Source: CAVTSA01 sp963790575 (lineage in GTDB: Bacteria; Chloroflexota; Dormibacteria; Dormibacterales; Dormibacteraceae). Taken from it: a stretch of DNA of 64,000 nt. Under the pieces are notes generated by a model. The model was not told the DNA's origin. It searched no databases and was given only the letters and a program-made list of their open reading frames with translations. Shown here piece after piece: positions 44,279 through 53,249 of this stretch. The stretch spans positions 62,001 through 126,000 of the forward strand of contig CAWBPD010000015.1 of NCBI GenBank assembly GCA_963790575.1. The letters run 5' to 3'. The translations under genes and the position numbers were made by a program. Position 1 is the first letter of the stretch. Each line of letters begins with the position of its first letter.

Positions 44279-44292
44279 CGCGCTCGATGGAG

Positions 44293-44355
44293 TGACATTG
44301 CTAGCGATGCAACGTCATCCCGCCCCGAGTGGCGTTGCATCGCCGGCAATGCACC
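44293..44355. repeat. Family A palindrome pair with GCTAGC variant (42 bp spacing)
   Basis: Left copy has core GCTAGC at 44300, right copy GCCGGC at 44342: 42 bp. The copies are inverted, so ATTGCTAGCGATGCAACG and CGTTGCATCGCCGGCAAT can pair as a long hairpin. Between convergent genes. Confidence 0.8.
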
Positions 44356-44356
44356 C

Positions 44357-45244
44357 CTACTCGCGGGCTCCCCGCGCTCGCAGGGCCGCCCGCACCTCGG
44401 CGACCACCGCCTCGGGACGCTCCCGCAGGTCGGGCCCGGTGTAGCGCAGCACCTTGACCCCAAGCTCCTGGATCCCGTTCTGACGCCGGTTGTCGTCGAC
44501 CATGCGATCGCGGTGGTTCTCACCGTCGTACTCGAGTGCGAGGCCAGGCTCGGGGTAGAAGAGGTCGACGCGGGCTACGAACCGGCCCGCCGGCGTGCGG
44601 AGCTCGGCCTGCGTCTCCGGTCGCGGCAGCCCGTTCAGCACCAGCAGCAGACGCAGTCGGGTCTCCATCGGCGACTCACTCCTGGGCTCGGCCAGAGCCA
44701 CCGCCCGCCGCGCCTGGACGCTGCCGTTGGCCCGAGCATGGGACTCCACGTACTCCTCCAGTGCCGGCAGCTCGACCAGACCCATCGCCAGCGCCTGATC
44801 GAGCGCGATGACGGCTTCCAGCAGTGGCAGACGGGCGGCCAGGTCGAAGCAAGTCCGGAGCGGACTGGTGGCGGGGAAGCCACCTTGCCACACGATCTCA
44901 CCGGGGTCGAGCTTGACACGGCGGAGCACCGCCTCCACTCGTTCGGAGTCGATGGTCGGCACGGGCACGATCACCTCCGGACGCGCGCGGAGTGGGATGT
45001 CCAGCCCGTGCAAACGCGCTGCCGCGACACCAGCGAAGGCGAATCCTTCCGGAAGCCCGCGCGCGATCGGCGTGAACCGCACCTGATCGGTCAGCTCGCA
45101 CCCGGCCCATCGGTACCAGCCCTGGCAGATGCGGCGCCATGCAGATCCTTGAAGCTGGCGCCGGGAGATTCCTGCCGCGCCGGCCTCGGCGATCGAGAAC
45201 GCTCCTCGACGAAGTTCCTCGGGGACTCTGCAAGCCCTTGCCAT
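44357..45244 (-). CDS. AbiEi-like helix-turn-helix plus DUF559 (Vsr-like) protein
   Basis: 295 aa from ATG 45244. N-terminal: ELRRGAFSIAEAGAAGISRR, QLQGSAWRRICQGWYRW, as in AbiEi-type antitoxin domains. C-terminal ~100 residues: ARVDLFYPEPGLALEYDGEN, HRDRMVDDNRRQNGIQELG and KVLRYTGPDL, the DUF559 fold with a Vsr/restriction-like D...ExD core. Common in actinobacteria as solitary genes of unknown role; a nuclease is possible. No cognate toxin gene is adjacent. Confidence 0.8.
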   Translation of the reverse strand: MARACRVPEELRRGAFSIAEAGAAGISRRQLQGSAWRRICQGWYRWAGCELTDQVRFTPIARGLPEGFAFAGVAAARLHGLDIPLRARPEVIVPVPTIDSERVEAVLRRVKLDPGEIVWQGGFPATSPLRTCFDLAARLPLLEAVIALDQALAMGLVELPALEEYVESHARANGSVQARRAVALAEPRSESPMETRLRLLLVLNGLPRPETQAELRTPAGRFVARVDLFYPEPGLALEYDGENHRDRMVDDNRRQNGIQELGVKVLRYTGPDLRERPEAVVAEVRAALRARGARE

Positions 45245-45315
45245 ACATGGAGCGTGACGGCGCTCGACTCCGCCGCCAACCCCCCTGGTTAAGAGCGCCG
45301 TGGGTGCTGGAGGCG

Positions 45316-45377
45316 TCACTTTGCCGGCAAACGCACGCTATCCGGAAGGGGATGACGTTGCATCGCTAGCAATGTCC
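45316..45377. repeat. Family A palindrome pair with GCTAGC variant (42 bp spacing)
   Basis: GCCGGC at 45323 and GCTAGC at 45365, 42 bp apart; the right copy reads TGACGTTGCATCGCTAGCAA. It ends 3 bp from the stop of the permease gene on the minus strand. Confidence 0.78.
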
Positions 45378-45379
45378 GC

Positions 45380-46273
45380 TTATCGGTGGAGGGTGGGGTC
45401 GAGCATGTCCCGCAGGGCGTCGCCCAGCCAGTTGAACCCGAAGACCACGATGCAGATCGCGATCGCCGGGCCCAGCTCCAGCCACCAGTAGCCGTTGGAG
45501 ATGTACTGGGCCCCTTCGTTCATCATGTACCCCCAGTCCGGGGTGGGTGGCTGGGCCCCGAGACCGAGATACGAGAGCGTGGCCTCGGTGATGATGGCGA
45601 AGGCGGCCGACAGCGACGCCTGGACCAAGATCGGACTCAGCATGTTGGGCAGCAGGTGGCGGAGGATGACCCGCGCCGGTCCCGATCCCAGCGCCCGCGC
45701 CGCCAGCACGTAGTCGGCCGATTTGAGCTGCAGCGCCATCGCCCGGGTGAGGCGGGCGAAGATCGGGATCTGCACGATCGTGATGGCGATCATCGCGTTG
45801 ATCACGCCCGGACCCAGCGCCGCCACCAGCGCGATGGCGAGGATCAGCGACGGAAAGGCGAGAAGCGCGTCGATGAAACGCATCAGCAGCAGATCCAGCA
45901 GGCCTGCCCAGTAGCCCGATACCAGTCCCAGGGCGCCGCCGGCGAGCAGGCCGACCAGGGGCGTGATCAGCGCCACGGGCAGCGAGACCCGGCCCCCCCA
46001 GAGCACCCGGGAGAACACGTCACGACCGAGCGAGTCGGTGCCCCACAGGTGGGCCGCAGCCGGCCCCTCCAGAGCGCTCGCTGGGTGGGCGGCAAGCGGG
46101 TTGTACGGGGCCAGCCAGGGCGCGAGGAGGCTCGCAACCACCAGCAGACAGAGCAGGCCGGCCGCGGCCAGCAGACGCGGATGATGGCGCAGTTCAACCA
46201 GACGCCCCTCAGCCCGAAAGGCGGCCGCGGTGACGTCGGCGCCTTCCAGGTCCTGGGCGCGCTCCGCGATCAT
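45380..46273 (-). CDS. Peptide/nickel-type ABC importer permease (DppC-like)
   Basis: 297 aa from ATG 46273, overlapping the DppB-like stop (ATGA). N-terminal OppC_N-like helix, periplasmic loop with HLWGTDSLGRDVFSRVLWGG (classic DppC/OppC block), then five helices and the cytoplasmic EAA loop ARALGSGPARVILRHLLPNM. Partner of the next permease; ATPase genes are not in the window. Confidence 0.92.
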   Translation of the reverse strand: MIAERAQDLEGADVTAAAFRAEGRLVELRHHPRLLAAAGLLCLLVVASLLAPWLAPYNPLAAHPASALEGPAAAHLWGTDSLGRDVFSRVLWGGRVSLPVALITPLVGLLAGGALGLVSGYWAGLLDLLLMRFIDALLAFPSLILAIALVAALGPGVINAMIAITIVQIPIFARLTRAMALQLKSADYVLAARALGSGPARVILRHLLPNMLSPILVQASLSAAFAIITEATLSYLGLGAQPPTPDWGYMMNEGAQYISNGYWWLELGPAIAICIVVFGFNWLGDALRDMLDPTLHR

Positions 46274-47214
46274 GCGTAGCTCACACGTGGGTCGACGACC
46301 GCGTAGGCGACGTCGACGAGCAGGTTCGCCACCATGTAGGCGATCGTCACCATCAGGACGATGCCCTGGATGGTCGGATAGTCGCGCGCCAGGATGCTGT
46401 TGATCGCAAGCTGACCCACGCCCGGCCACGCGAAGATCGTTTCCGTGACCACGGCCCCCTGGATCACGTTGCCGACCTGGAGGCCGAGCACCGTCAGCAC
46501 CGGAATCAGCGCGTTCTTCAACGCGTGGTGGTTCATGACGCGCAGCCGGCCGGCGCCCTTGGCCCGCGCCGTGCGGATGTAGTCCTGGTTCAGCACCTCG
46601 ATCATCGCGGAGCGCGTGTAGCGCATGGTGACGGCGGCGGAGAAGGTGCCCAGGGTGATCGCGGGCAGGATCAAATCCCGCAGGTTCGCCCGCGGCGCCT
46701 GGGACAGGGGGACGAAGCCGCCCGCGGGCAGCCAGCGGAACGCGACCGCCACCACCAGGATCAGCAGCAGCCCGGTCGCGAAGGATGGGATGGTGACGCC
46801 GACCACCCCGAGCGTGGTCGCGAGCCAGTCGACAACGCTGCCTCGTGTGGCCGCCGCCAAGGCGCCGAGCGGTATCGCGACGATGGTCGACCAGAGCAGG
46901 GCGGCGAAGCCCAGCTCGAGCGTCGCCGGCACCCGCTGGCCGATCAGCTGCAGCACCGGCTGTCCGGTCGCGACCGACTGGCCCAGGTCGCCGTGCAGCA
47001 CGCCGCCCACCCAGTCCAGGTACTGGATCGGCAGCGGCTGGTCCAGCCCCAGACGGTGGCGCAGCTCGACGAGCGCATGCGGCGAGTAGCTCTCGCCCAG
47101 CATGACCCGGGCCGGGTCGCCCGGGATCAGGTGGATGAGCAGGAAGACCCCGACCGAGACCAGGAACGCGACCGGGACCATGAGCAGGACCCGGCGCGCC
47201 AGGTAGGTGGCCAT
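46270..47214 (-). CDS. Peptide/nickel-type ABC importer permease (DppB-like)
   Basis: 314 aa. N-terminal YLARRVLLMVPVAFLVSVGV, then IPGDPARVMLGESYSPHA, LGLDQPLPIQYLDWV, and the EAA loop RTARAKGAGRLRVMNHHALK. These are hallmarks of DppB/OppB permeases. With the DppC-like protein it forms the channel for peptides or other small solutes. It lies 9 nt after the binding-protein gene. Confidence 0.92.
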   Translation of the reverse strand: MATYLARRVLLMVPVAFLVSVGVFLLIHLIPGDPARVMLGESYSPHALVELRHRLGLDQPLPIQYLDWVGGVLHGDLGQSVATGQPVLQLIGQRVPATLELGFAALLWSTIVAIPLGALAAATRGSVVDWLATTLGVVGVTIPSFATGLLLILVVAVAFRWLPAGGFVPLSQAPRANLRDLILPAITLGTFSAAVTMRYTRSAMIEVLNQDYIRTARAKGAGRLRVMNHHALKNALIPVLTVLGLQVGNVIQGAVVTETIFAWPGVGQLAINSILARDYPTIQGIVLMVTIAYMVANLLVDVAYAVVDPRVSYA

Positions 47215-47223
47215 CCGCGGTGG

Positions 47224-48765
47224 CTAGCTCTTCCAGACGGATGCGAAGCGATTCATGCCATCCGGGTACAGCGTGAAGCCCTTGAGTGCCTTCGAGTGGA
47301 CCTCCAGCGCGGCTGCGAAGTGCAGATAGATGTAGGGCGCGGCGGTGACGACGGTCTTCTGCATCTGGTCATAGAGCGACTTGCGCTTGGCGTGCGACGT
47401 CTCGACCCGAGCCTGCTCGAGCAGGCTGTCGACCTGCGGATCGGAGTACAGCCCCCAGTTGAACGAGCCACCGGTGTGAAGCTCGCTGTACGTGTTCCCA
47501 TCGGGGTCCAGGCGGCCGCTCCAGCCGAAGAACGCCGCGTCGAAGTCGTGCTGTTGCGTCTGCTGCGTCAGCGTGCCCGAGTCCAAGGTCTGGATGTTCA
47601 TCGTGATGCCGGCTTGCTGCAGCTGGGCCTGGAGCAGCTGTGCTTCCTGCACCGCCGTGGTGCCGTTGGTGTTCTTGAGCGTGAACGAGAAGGATCCCGC
47701 CGCGCCCCGCGCCGCTTTGAGGTCCGTCTTCCCGTAGATCTGCTCGGACGGCAGGAAGGCCCAGCTCTTGGGTGGAATCGGGCCGTAGCCGATCGGGCCG
47801 ACATTGAAGAAGACCGTCCGCTCCAGCTGTGCCCGGTTGATCGCCATCGCGACCGCCTGGCGCTTCTTGGGGTCGCTGAACGCGCCACCGCAGTTCAACT
47901 GGATGGAGTCGTATCCGAACGACGGCGTCTGCCGGTAGACCAGGTTGGCGTCGGACTTGACGGTCGCGACGTCCTTGCCGGCGATCGTGCGCACCAGGTC
48001 GAGGGAACCGCTGCGAAGTTGGTCCAGGCTCGCGTTCAGGTCGGTGATCGGGTGGTAGATGACCGTGTCCAGGTAGGGGAGGTGCGCGTTGCGGTAGTGC
48101 GGGTTGCGGGTGATCGTGAGGTGGTCGCCGATGATCCACTCCTTGAACTGGAAGGGGCCACTGCCGGCGCCGACCGGGTTGCGCTTGAAACCGGCTCCCC
48201 CCTTCTGCACCGCGTCCGGCGACAGCATCATGCCCGCCCGGTCGACCAGTTGCGAGAGGAGTGACGAGTCCGGCTTCTTCAGGTGCAGGACCAGGGTGTT
48301 CGCGCTCCGGGCTTCGGTGCTGGCCACGCTCGCGAGCTCGACGGCACGGTACGAGCCGGGCGTCTGGATGTAGCGATCGAGGTTCCACTTGGCCACGCCG
48401 GCGTCGAATGTGGTGCCGTCCTGGAACGTGACATCGTTCCTCAAGGTGAAGACATAGGTCTGCGGGTCACTCGCCTTCCAGGAGGTCGCCAGGCCCGGGA
48501 TGATGTTCGCCTTCGGATCCATGCTGAGCAGCGACTCGTAGACGTTGTAGTAGATCTCTCGTTCGATCAGATAGGTGGACGCGATCGGGTCCAGGGTCAG
48601 CAGCTCGAGATCGTTTCCGACCGCGAGCGTGCCGCCTCGTTTGGGCACGGCCGCCGCCTCTGCCGACATGCCGGCGCCGGCGGCTGCGGCCAGGCCCAGC
48701 GTGGTGCCGGCAAGGCCCTTCAACATCGCGCGGCGGTCCAGTCGCTCCTGCCAGATCCCCGTCAT
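47224..48765 (-). CDS. ABC importer substrate-binding protein, family 5, Tat-exported
   Basis: 513 aa. N-terminus DRRAMLKGLAGTTLGLAAAA is a twin-arginine signal. SBP_bac_5 motifs: GGTLAVGNDLELLTLDPI, YNVYESLLSMDPKANIIPGL, AVAMAINRAQLERTVFF and YGPIPPKSWAF. Binds peptides, opines, sugars or metal complexes; first gene of the operon with dppB/C-like permeases. GGAGGGGAG precedes the ATG. Confidence 0.93.
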   Translation of the reverse strand: MTGIWQERLDRRAMLKGLAGTTLGLAAAAGAGMSAEAAAVPKRGGTLAVGNDLELLTLDPIASTYLIEREIYYNVYESLLSMDPKANIIPGLATSWKASDPQTYVFTLRNDVTFQDGTTFDAGVAKWNLDRYIQTPGSYRAVELASVASTEARSANTLVLHLKKPDSSLLSQLVDRAGMMLSPDAVQKGGAGFKRNPVGAGSGPFQFKEWIIGDHLTITRNPHYRNAHLPYLDTVIYHPITDLNASLDQLRSGSLDLVRTIAGKDVATVKSDANLVYRQTPSFGYDSIQLNCGGAFSDPKKRQAVAMAINRAQLERTVFFNVGPIGYGPIPPKSWAFLPSEQIYGKTDLKAARGAAGSFSFTLKNTNGTTAVQEAQLLQAQLQQAGITMNIQTLDSGTLTQQTQQHDFDAAFFGWSGRLDPDGNTYSELHTGGSFNWGLYSDPQVDSLLEQARVETSHAKRKSLYDQMQKTVVTAAPYIYLHFAAALEVHSKALKGFTLYPDGMNRFASVWKS

Positions 48766-48903
48766 GACCTAACTCCCCTCCTCACGATGACTGCGGTCGA
48801 CTCGATTGAGGCATCGCCCGGGCGACAGATGGTTCTGAGGCGGCAGGATCATAACGCCTGTGAGAACGAAAGGGAACCGGCGTACGGGGTGGCCCGAGTA
48901 GGG

Positions 48904-48970
48904 GGACATCGCCGGCATTGCAACCTGATCGCGCGCCACGTGGGGTCACATTGCCGGCGATGCAACGTCA
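48904..48970. repeat. Family A palindrome pair (42 bp spacing)
   Basis: GCCGGC at 48911 and 48953, 42 bp apart, in ATCGCCGGCATTGCAAC and ATTGCCGGCGATGCAAC. Nine bp from the 3' end of the PIN-like remnant. The rest of 48766-48978 holds the ribosome site of the binding-protein gene and nothing else I can name. Confidence 0.8.
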
Positions 48971-48978
48971 TCCAGCGG

Positions 48979-49365
48979 CTATCTGAGCGATCGCCCGCGC
49001 CTCTTGGCGGCTGGTTGTTGACGGCGCCTGGGTGAACCTGGCCGCGTCCTGGCGACCCAACGCTCCCCCACGCGCTCCCGCTCGTTTACGGGAGCCCGAA
49101 GGGCGAGATCGATGAGCGACCGGCTGAACCGGTACCCGGCCGCTTGGAGGACCGCGACGTCCTCGTCCAAGGGAAAGGACGTCAGGGCGTATGCGTGAAG
49201 GAGACGCAAGACCCCCAGCGTCCCCGTGAGACCGCCGGCAGGTGTCAGGCCGGCCCGGATCGCCAGTTTGCGGGCGGCCAGATCATCGATCACTGCCAGC
49301 ACGTCGGCCGCCGGGTCTTCACGCCGGAGGTCCTGGCTCAGGGCAATGGCCGCTAGCTCGCCGTC
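48979..49365 (-). pseudogene. PIN-domain (DUF3368-like) protein, 5' part lost
   Basis: From the junction near 49365 the minus strand reads LHDGELAAIALSQDLRRED, AVIDDLAARKLAIRAGLTPA, GTLGVLRLLHAYALTSFPLD, the C-terminal two thirds of a DUF3368 PIN-like protein. The N-terminal block with the first catalytic Asp (DTSPLI-like) is missing; upstream the frame runs antisense through another gene remnant. A stretch of ~45 basic residues follows at the end. Possibly a former toxin-antitoxin component. Confidence 0.6.
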
Positions 49366-49659
49366 ATGCAGCGAGGCTGGAGCTCCCGACGCGTATCTAA
49401 GGACTTCGATTCGTTCGTCAGGGAGTCGAACCGTGCCGCCGAGTTCGCGATCGGCACCAACGTCGGGCTCAGCCGGATCGTCGGCAACTTCCTCCAGGAC
49501 GAGAAGTTCCCCGGCAACCACGTCGCTTTCGGGGACCCGTACGGCTCCGAGACGGGCGCCGACTGGGAGGCGCCCAGCCACGTCGATGTGCTCGCCAGCC
49601 GCGCCGACATCTGGGTCGATGGGGACCAGATCATGCGCCGGGGACAGCTTCTGGTCTGA
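49366..49659 (+). pseudogene. Aminopeptidase M29 (AmpS-like) C-terminal remnant
   Basis: Homology from about 49395: DFDSFVRESNRAAEFAIGTN, VGLSRIVGNFLQDEKFPG, HVAFGDPYGSETGADWEAPS and HVDVLASRADIWVDGDQIM. It matches the last ~85 residues of thermophilic M29 metalloaminopeptidases, including a metal-ligand HxD. The ~300 N-terminal residues are absent, cut at the junction with the PIN remnant. Not expected to be functional. Confidence 0.65.
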
Positions 49660-49738
49660 GATCCCCACCCCGAGGCCGCACCCGCCCCCAGAACGCCGCC
49701 CCGGCCGCAGCGCCAGGGGCGGCGCCTTGGGGTAGGGG

Positions 49739-49939
49739 TTAGTTCAAGTACCAGCGACGCGAGCGCGTCCAGAGCACGACCCCCGGGTCGTCGCGCTCGA
49801 TGGCCTCCGCCTCGGCCTCGTCGTAGAGCCAGCAGGCGTCCTCGACCGCGTCCGTCTGCTTCCAGGCCACAGCGCCCGGCGGGACCGGCGTCGGTTCCCC
49901 GTCGATCACCAGGATCTCCGGTTGCTGCTTGATGGCCAT
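49739..49939 (-). CDS. Hypothetical 66-aa protein
   Basis: ATG 49939 preceded by GGAGG. Acidic, Trp-rich small protein (AIKQQPEILVIDGEPTPVPP, ACWLYDEAEAEAIERDD, LWTRSRRWYLN). No family recognised. The clear ribosome site and stop support coding. Confidence 0.55.
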   Translation of the reverse strand: MAIKQQPEILVIDGEPTPVPPGAVAWKQTDAVEDACWLYDEAEAEAIERDDPGVVLWTRSRRWYLN

Positions 49940-50142
49940 GGGGTCGAGGTCCTCCCGGATGGATTCGGTTTCCGCACCGCGCACTTACGTCGGAGGCGGT
50001 GCCGTCCATCATAACCACACGGAATCGTGCGCGCAAAATTCGTCATACCCGACCGATTTATTCCGGCGCTTCCCGTGCTAAGGACATCGAGCCTGATCGG
50101 GATCGACCGCCCGCGCCCCATCTCTACCTAAAGTCGTGCACG

Positions 50143-51081
50143 ATGAGCACGCCGCGGGGTGAAGTCCGCTGGAACTCGGTCCTCCTCTTCTGTGCCCTCA
50201 CCTTCGTGCTCGGCTGGGTCGCCTTCTGGGGGCTGCGTCCCTTCCTTGGCTTCACCCTGCGGGCCGAGATGGGCATGTTCGCCCCGCTGGTGGCGGCGCT
50301 GGTCACGCGCTTTGCCCTCGACGAAGGGTTCGCTGACTTCGGCCTGCGCCTCTCCGTTCGCCGCAGCTGGCGCTGGGCCTATCCCACCGCCTACCTGCTC
50401 CCCCTGGTCCTGACCGCGATCGGGGTGGTGCTGGCTCTGCTCACCCGGCAGCAGGACTGGGTGCTCTACCAGCGCTGGGAAGCGAACCTGAACGCGCTCG
50501 CGCGCCAGCTCCCGGCCTCGCAGAGCCGCGCGCTCCACAACGCGGGCGCCGCCCTTCTCTTCGCGCAGCTGCTCCTGGCCCTGGTCCCGGCCGTGTTCGC
50601 CAACTGCCTCTTCACGCTCGGGGAGGAGTTCGGGTGGCGGGGCCACCTGGTGCCCCGGCTGGTGCCGCTGGGCGAGGCCTGGGCGGCGCTGGTGGTGGGC
50701 ATCGTGTGGGGTGTCTGGCACGCGCCTCTGATCGCGCTCGACGGGTACGAGTACGGCGTGAGGTCGTGGGCGGCGGCCCCCTTCTTCTGCCTGTTCACGA
50801 TCCCGCTCTCCGGCATTCTCACCTGGCTGCGGCTGCGCTCGGGATCGACCTGGCCCGGCGTTCTCCTGCATGCCACCGTCAACCAGGCCGCCCCACTGGT
50901 CCTGAGCCTGATGCTGAGCGACTCCGCGAGCCGGTTCGTGGGTGCTCCCATCGGACTCCTCGGCGTGGCGCCTTGGTGGGCCTTCGCCGCCTTCCTGGTC
51001 GGGACCGGCCGGCTGCGCGCGCGCCCGGGTCGATCAGGCTACGTAAAGGGGGTTTCCGCGAGCTCGTCGGCTCGGTCATGA
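50143..51081 (+). CDS. CPBP-family intramembrane glutamic endopeptidase
   Basis: 312 aa polytopic protein. CPBP/Abi signature: FTLGEEFGWRGHLVPRL (EExxxR), IVWGVWHAPLIALDG (second motif His) and LLHATVN. Family members cleave prenylated or other membrane substrates, or serve in bacteriocin immunity. Starts at ATG 50143; upstream in-frame sequence lacks homology. Ends 7 nt before the MazG-like gene. Confidence 0.88.
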   Translation: MSTPRGEVRWNSVLLFCALTFVLGWVAFWGLRPFLGFTLRAEMGMFAPLVAALVTRFALDEGFADFGLRLSVRRSWRWAYPTAYLLPLVLTAIGVVLALLTRQQDWVLYQRWEANLNALARQLPASQSRALHNAGAALLFAQLLLALVPAVFANCLFTLGEEFGWRGHLVPRLVPLGEAWAALVVGIVWGVWHAPLIALDGYEYGVRSWAAAPFFCLFTIPLSGILTWLRLRSGSTWPGVLLHATVNQAAPLVLSLMLSDSASRFVGAPIGLLGVAPWWAFAAFLVGTGRLRARPGRSGYVKGVSASSSARS

Positions 51082-51088
51082 TGCTCGG

Positions 51089-51469
51089 ATGCACGAGGCA
51101 CAACGGAAGGTGCGTGAGTTCCACGACCGGTTCGGCTGCGTCGCCAACGACCGCCCGACCTGGCCGGGAGCTCACGCACACCGGCTGCGGATGGCGCTGC
51201 TCGAGGAGGAACTGGCCGAGCTGCGCAACGCGGGGGAAATGGAAGATCTGGTCGAGATCGCCGACGCCCTGGCCGACCTTCTCTATGTGACCTACGGCGC
51301 GGCCGTGACCTACGGCATCGACCTGGAGCCGGTCTTCGACGAGATCCACCGCTCGAACATGTCCAAGGGGGAGCCGGAAGTACGGGTGCGCTGCGACGGG
51401 AAGGTGCTGAAGGGGGCACACTACTCGCCACCCCGGGTCCGCGAGGTGCTCGCCGCGCAGCTGGACTGA
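51089..51469 (+). CDS. MazG-like / PRA-PH-type nucleotide pyrophosphohydrolase
   Basis: 126 aa all-helical. Metal-binding motifs LLEEELAELRNA (ExxE) and EIADALADLLYVTYGAAVTY (ExxD). Family members hydrolyse NTPs or phosphoribosyl-ATP to monophosphate and pyrophosphate. No his genes nearby, so house-cleaning is more likely. Confidence 0.85.
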   Translation: MHEAQRKVREFHDRFGCVANDRPTWPGAHAHRLRMALLEEELAELRNAGEMEDLVEIADALADLLYVTYGAAVTYGIDLEPVFDEIHRSNMSKGEPEVRVRCDGKVLKGAHYSPPRVREVLAAQLD

Positions 51470-51575
51470 CGACGCGGCGGCGAGCCAGGGCGGGGGCTGT
51501 CGATCCCCCTACGCGCCGTTCGACGCGTTGGGTGAGGGGTCCTGGACCATGGGCCCGACAACAGGAGTGACCGCG

Positions 51576-51971
51576 ATGCGATTCATGCTGTTCATGCACC
51601 CGGCGATCGAGGACAAGGACTGGAATCCCAGTGCCGAAGACGTCGCCACCATGGAGCGGTACAACGAGGCGCTGCGGCAGGCCGGCGTCCTCCTCGACCT
51701 GGCCGGGCTGCATCCCACCACGGAGGGCGCGGTGGTGCGCTGGAACACCGGCCGCCCGGTCGTCTTCGATGGGCCCTTCGGCGAAGCCAAGGAGGTCGTC
51801 GGCGGCTACTGGCTGATCCAGGCCGCCTCCAAGGAGGAGGCGGTCGAGTGGGCGACCCGGGTCCCGAACGGCGGCGACGCCTGGATCGAGGTGCGTCGGG
51901 TTCACGAGCTGGAGGAGTTTCCAGCTGACGTGCGGGCCGCGCTGGGTCAGGACGCCGGCGACGGTTCGTGA
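51576..51971 (+). CDS. YCII-related DGPF-domain protein
   Basis: 131 aa; AGGAGTGA ahead of ATG 51576. RFMLFMHPAIEDKDW, then the name-giving DGPF in VVFDGPFGEAKEVVGGYWLI, and GDAWIEVRRVHELEEF. Dimeric alpha/beta-barrel fold. Encoded with GTGA overlap to the following sigma factor, the defining partnership of ECF42 sigma factors. Role may be sensing or detoxification. Confidence 0.88.
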   Translation: MRFMLFMHPAIEDKDWNPSAEDVATMERYNEALRQAGVLLDLAGLHPTTEGAVVRWNTGRPVVFDGPFGEAKEVVGGYWLIQAASKEEAVEWATRVPNGGDAWIEVRRVHELEEFPADVRAALGQDAGDGS

Positions 51972-53239
51972 GCTCATCACCGGCCGCTGCGGCGTCCATC
52001 GGCGCGATCTGGCGCATCGAGTCGTCCCGCGTCATCGCCGGTGTCGCGCACCTGGTGCGCGACATCGGTCTCGCCGAGGACCTGGCCCAGGACGCCTTCG
52101 TGGCGGCGTTGGAGCAGTGGCCGCGGGAGGGGATCCCGTCGCGGCCCGGCGCCTGGTTGACGGCGGTCGCCAAACGGCGGGCGATCGACCACCTCCGGCG
52201 GCGACAGCGGCTGGACGCGCGGATCCCCGTCCTCGGCCGCCAGCAGCAGGTCGAGGAGGAGGAGGCTCCGGACTTCGACGCCGCGCTCGATGAGGACGAG
52301 ATCCGCGATGACCTGCTTCGGCTCGTCTGCGTGGCCTGCCACCCCATCATCTCGCCGGACGCTCGGGTCGCGCTCACGCTGCGCCTGGTGGGTGGGCTGC
52401 GCACGGATGAGATCGCGCGCGCCTTCCTGGTCCCGGAGGCGACGGTGGCCCAGCGCATCGTGCGCGCCAAGCGCTCGCTGGCGGCGGCTCAGGTCCCGTT
52501 CGAGACGCCGCAGCGGGCGGAGCTGGCCGAGCGCCTGGCGTCGGTGCTCGAGGTCGTCTATCTGATCTTCAACGAGGGCTACGCCGCGACCGCGGGCGAC
52601 GACTGGATGCGACCGGCATTGTGCGAGGACGCCCTCCGGCTGGGCCGCGTGGTGGCGACGCTGGTGTCCGACGAGCCGGAGGTCCATGGCCTGGTCGCGC
52701 TGATGGAGATTCAGGCCTCACGGACCCGAGCCCGGACCGGGCCGGGAGGTGAGCCGATCCTCCTGCTCGACCAGGATCGCTCACGCTGGGACCTGGTTTT
52801 GATCCGGCGCGGCCTGGCGGCGCTGGCGCGGGCCGAGGCGCTCGCCCGCTCGGGCCTCCGTCCGCTCGGCCCCTACTCGCTGCAGGCAGCGATCGCGGCC
52901 TGCCACGCGCGGGCCCGGCGTCCCGAGGACACCGACTGGGTCCGCATGGCCGCGCTCTACGATGCGCTGGCACAGCTGCAACCTTCGCCGGTGGTGGAGC
53001 TGAACCGGGCGGTCGCGGTCAGCCGCGCCTTCGGGCCCCAGGCCGGCCTGGAGCTGGTGGAGCGTCTGGTGGAGGAACCGGCGCTCCGCTCCTACCACCT
53101 CCTGCCCAGCGTCCGCGGGGACCTGCTGGAACAACTCGGGCGGACGGAGGAGGCGCGGGCCGAGTTCCTGCGCGCCGCCTCCCTCACCCGCAACGAACGC
53201 GAGCGCACGCTGATGCGGCAGCGCGCCGGCGAGGCCTGA
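51968..53239 (+). CDS. ECF42-type RNA polymerase sigma factor with C-terminal extension
   Basis: 423 aa, GTG overlapping the DGPF gene stop. Sigma-2 region ~1-85 (DIGLAEDLAQDAFVAALEQW, WLTAVAKRRAIDHLRRRQRL), sigma-4 ~110-170 (TDEIARAFLVPEATVAQRIV), then ~230 residues of DUF6596/TPR-like helices (VYLIFNEGYAATAGDDW, LNRAVAVSRAFGPQAGLELV). No anti-sigma gene is present; in this group the C-terminal extension is thought to regulate activity. Confidence 0.92.
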   Translation: MSSSPAAAASIGAIWRIESSRVIAGVAHLVRDIGLAEDLAQDAFVAALEQWPREGIPSRPGAWLTAVAKRRAIDHLRRRQRLDARIPVLGRQQQVEEEEAPDFDAALDEDEIRDDLLRLVCVACHPIISPDARVALTLRLVGGLRTDEIARAFLVPEATVAQRIVRAKRSLAAAQVPFETPQRAELAERLASVLEVVYLIFNEGYAATAGDDWMRPALCEDALRLGRVVATLVSDEPEVHGLVALMEIQASRTRARTGPGGEPILLLDQDRSRWDLVLIRRGLAALARAEALARSGLRPLGPYSLQAAIAACHARARRPEDTDWVRMAALYDALAQLQPSPVVELNRAVAVSRAFGPQAGLELVERLVEEPALRSYHLLPSVRGDLLEQLGRTEEARAEFLRAASLTRNERERTLMRQRAGEA

Positions 53240-53249
53240 CAACCCGCGG

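Noticed and set aside
44357..45244. A complete AbiE toxin-antitoxin system
   Set aside because: Only an AbiEi-like domain fused to DUF559 is present; no AbiEii nucleotidyltransferase gene is next to it.
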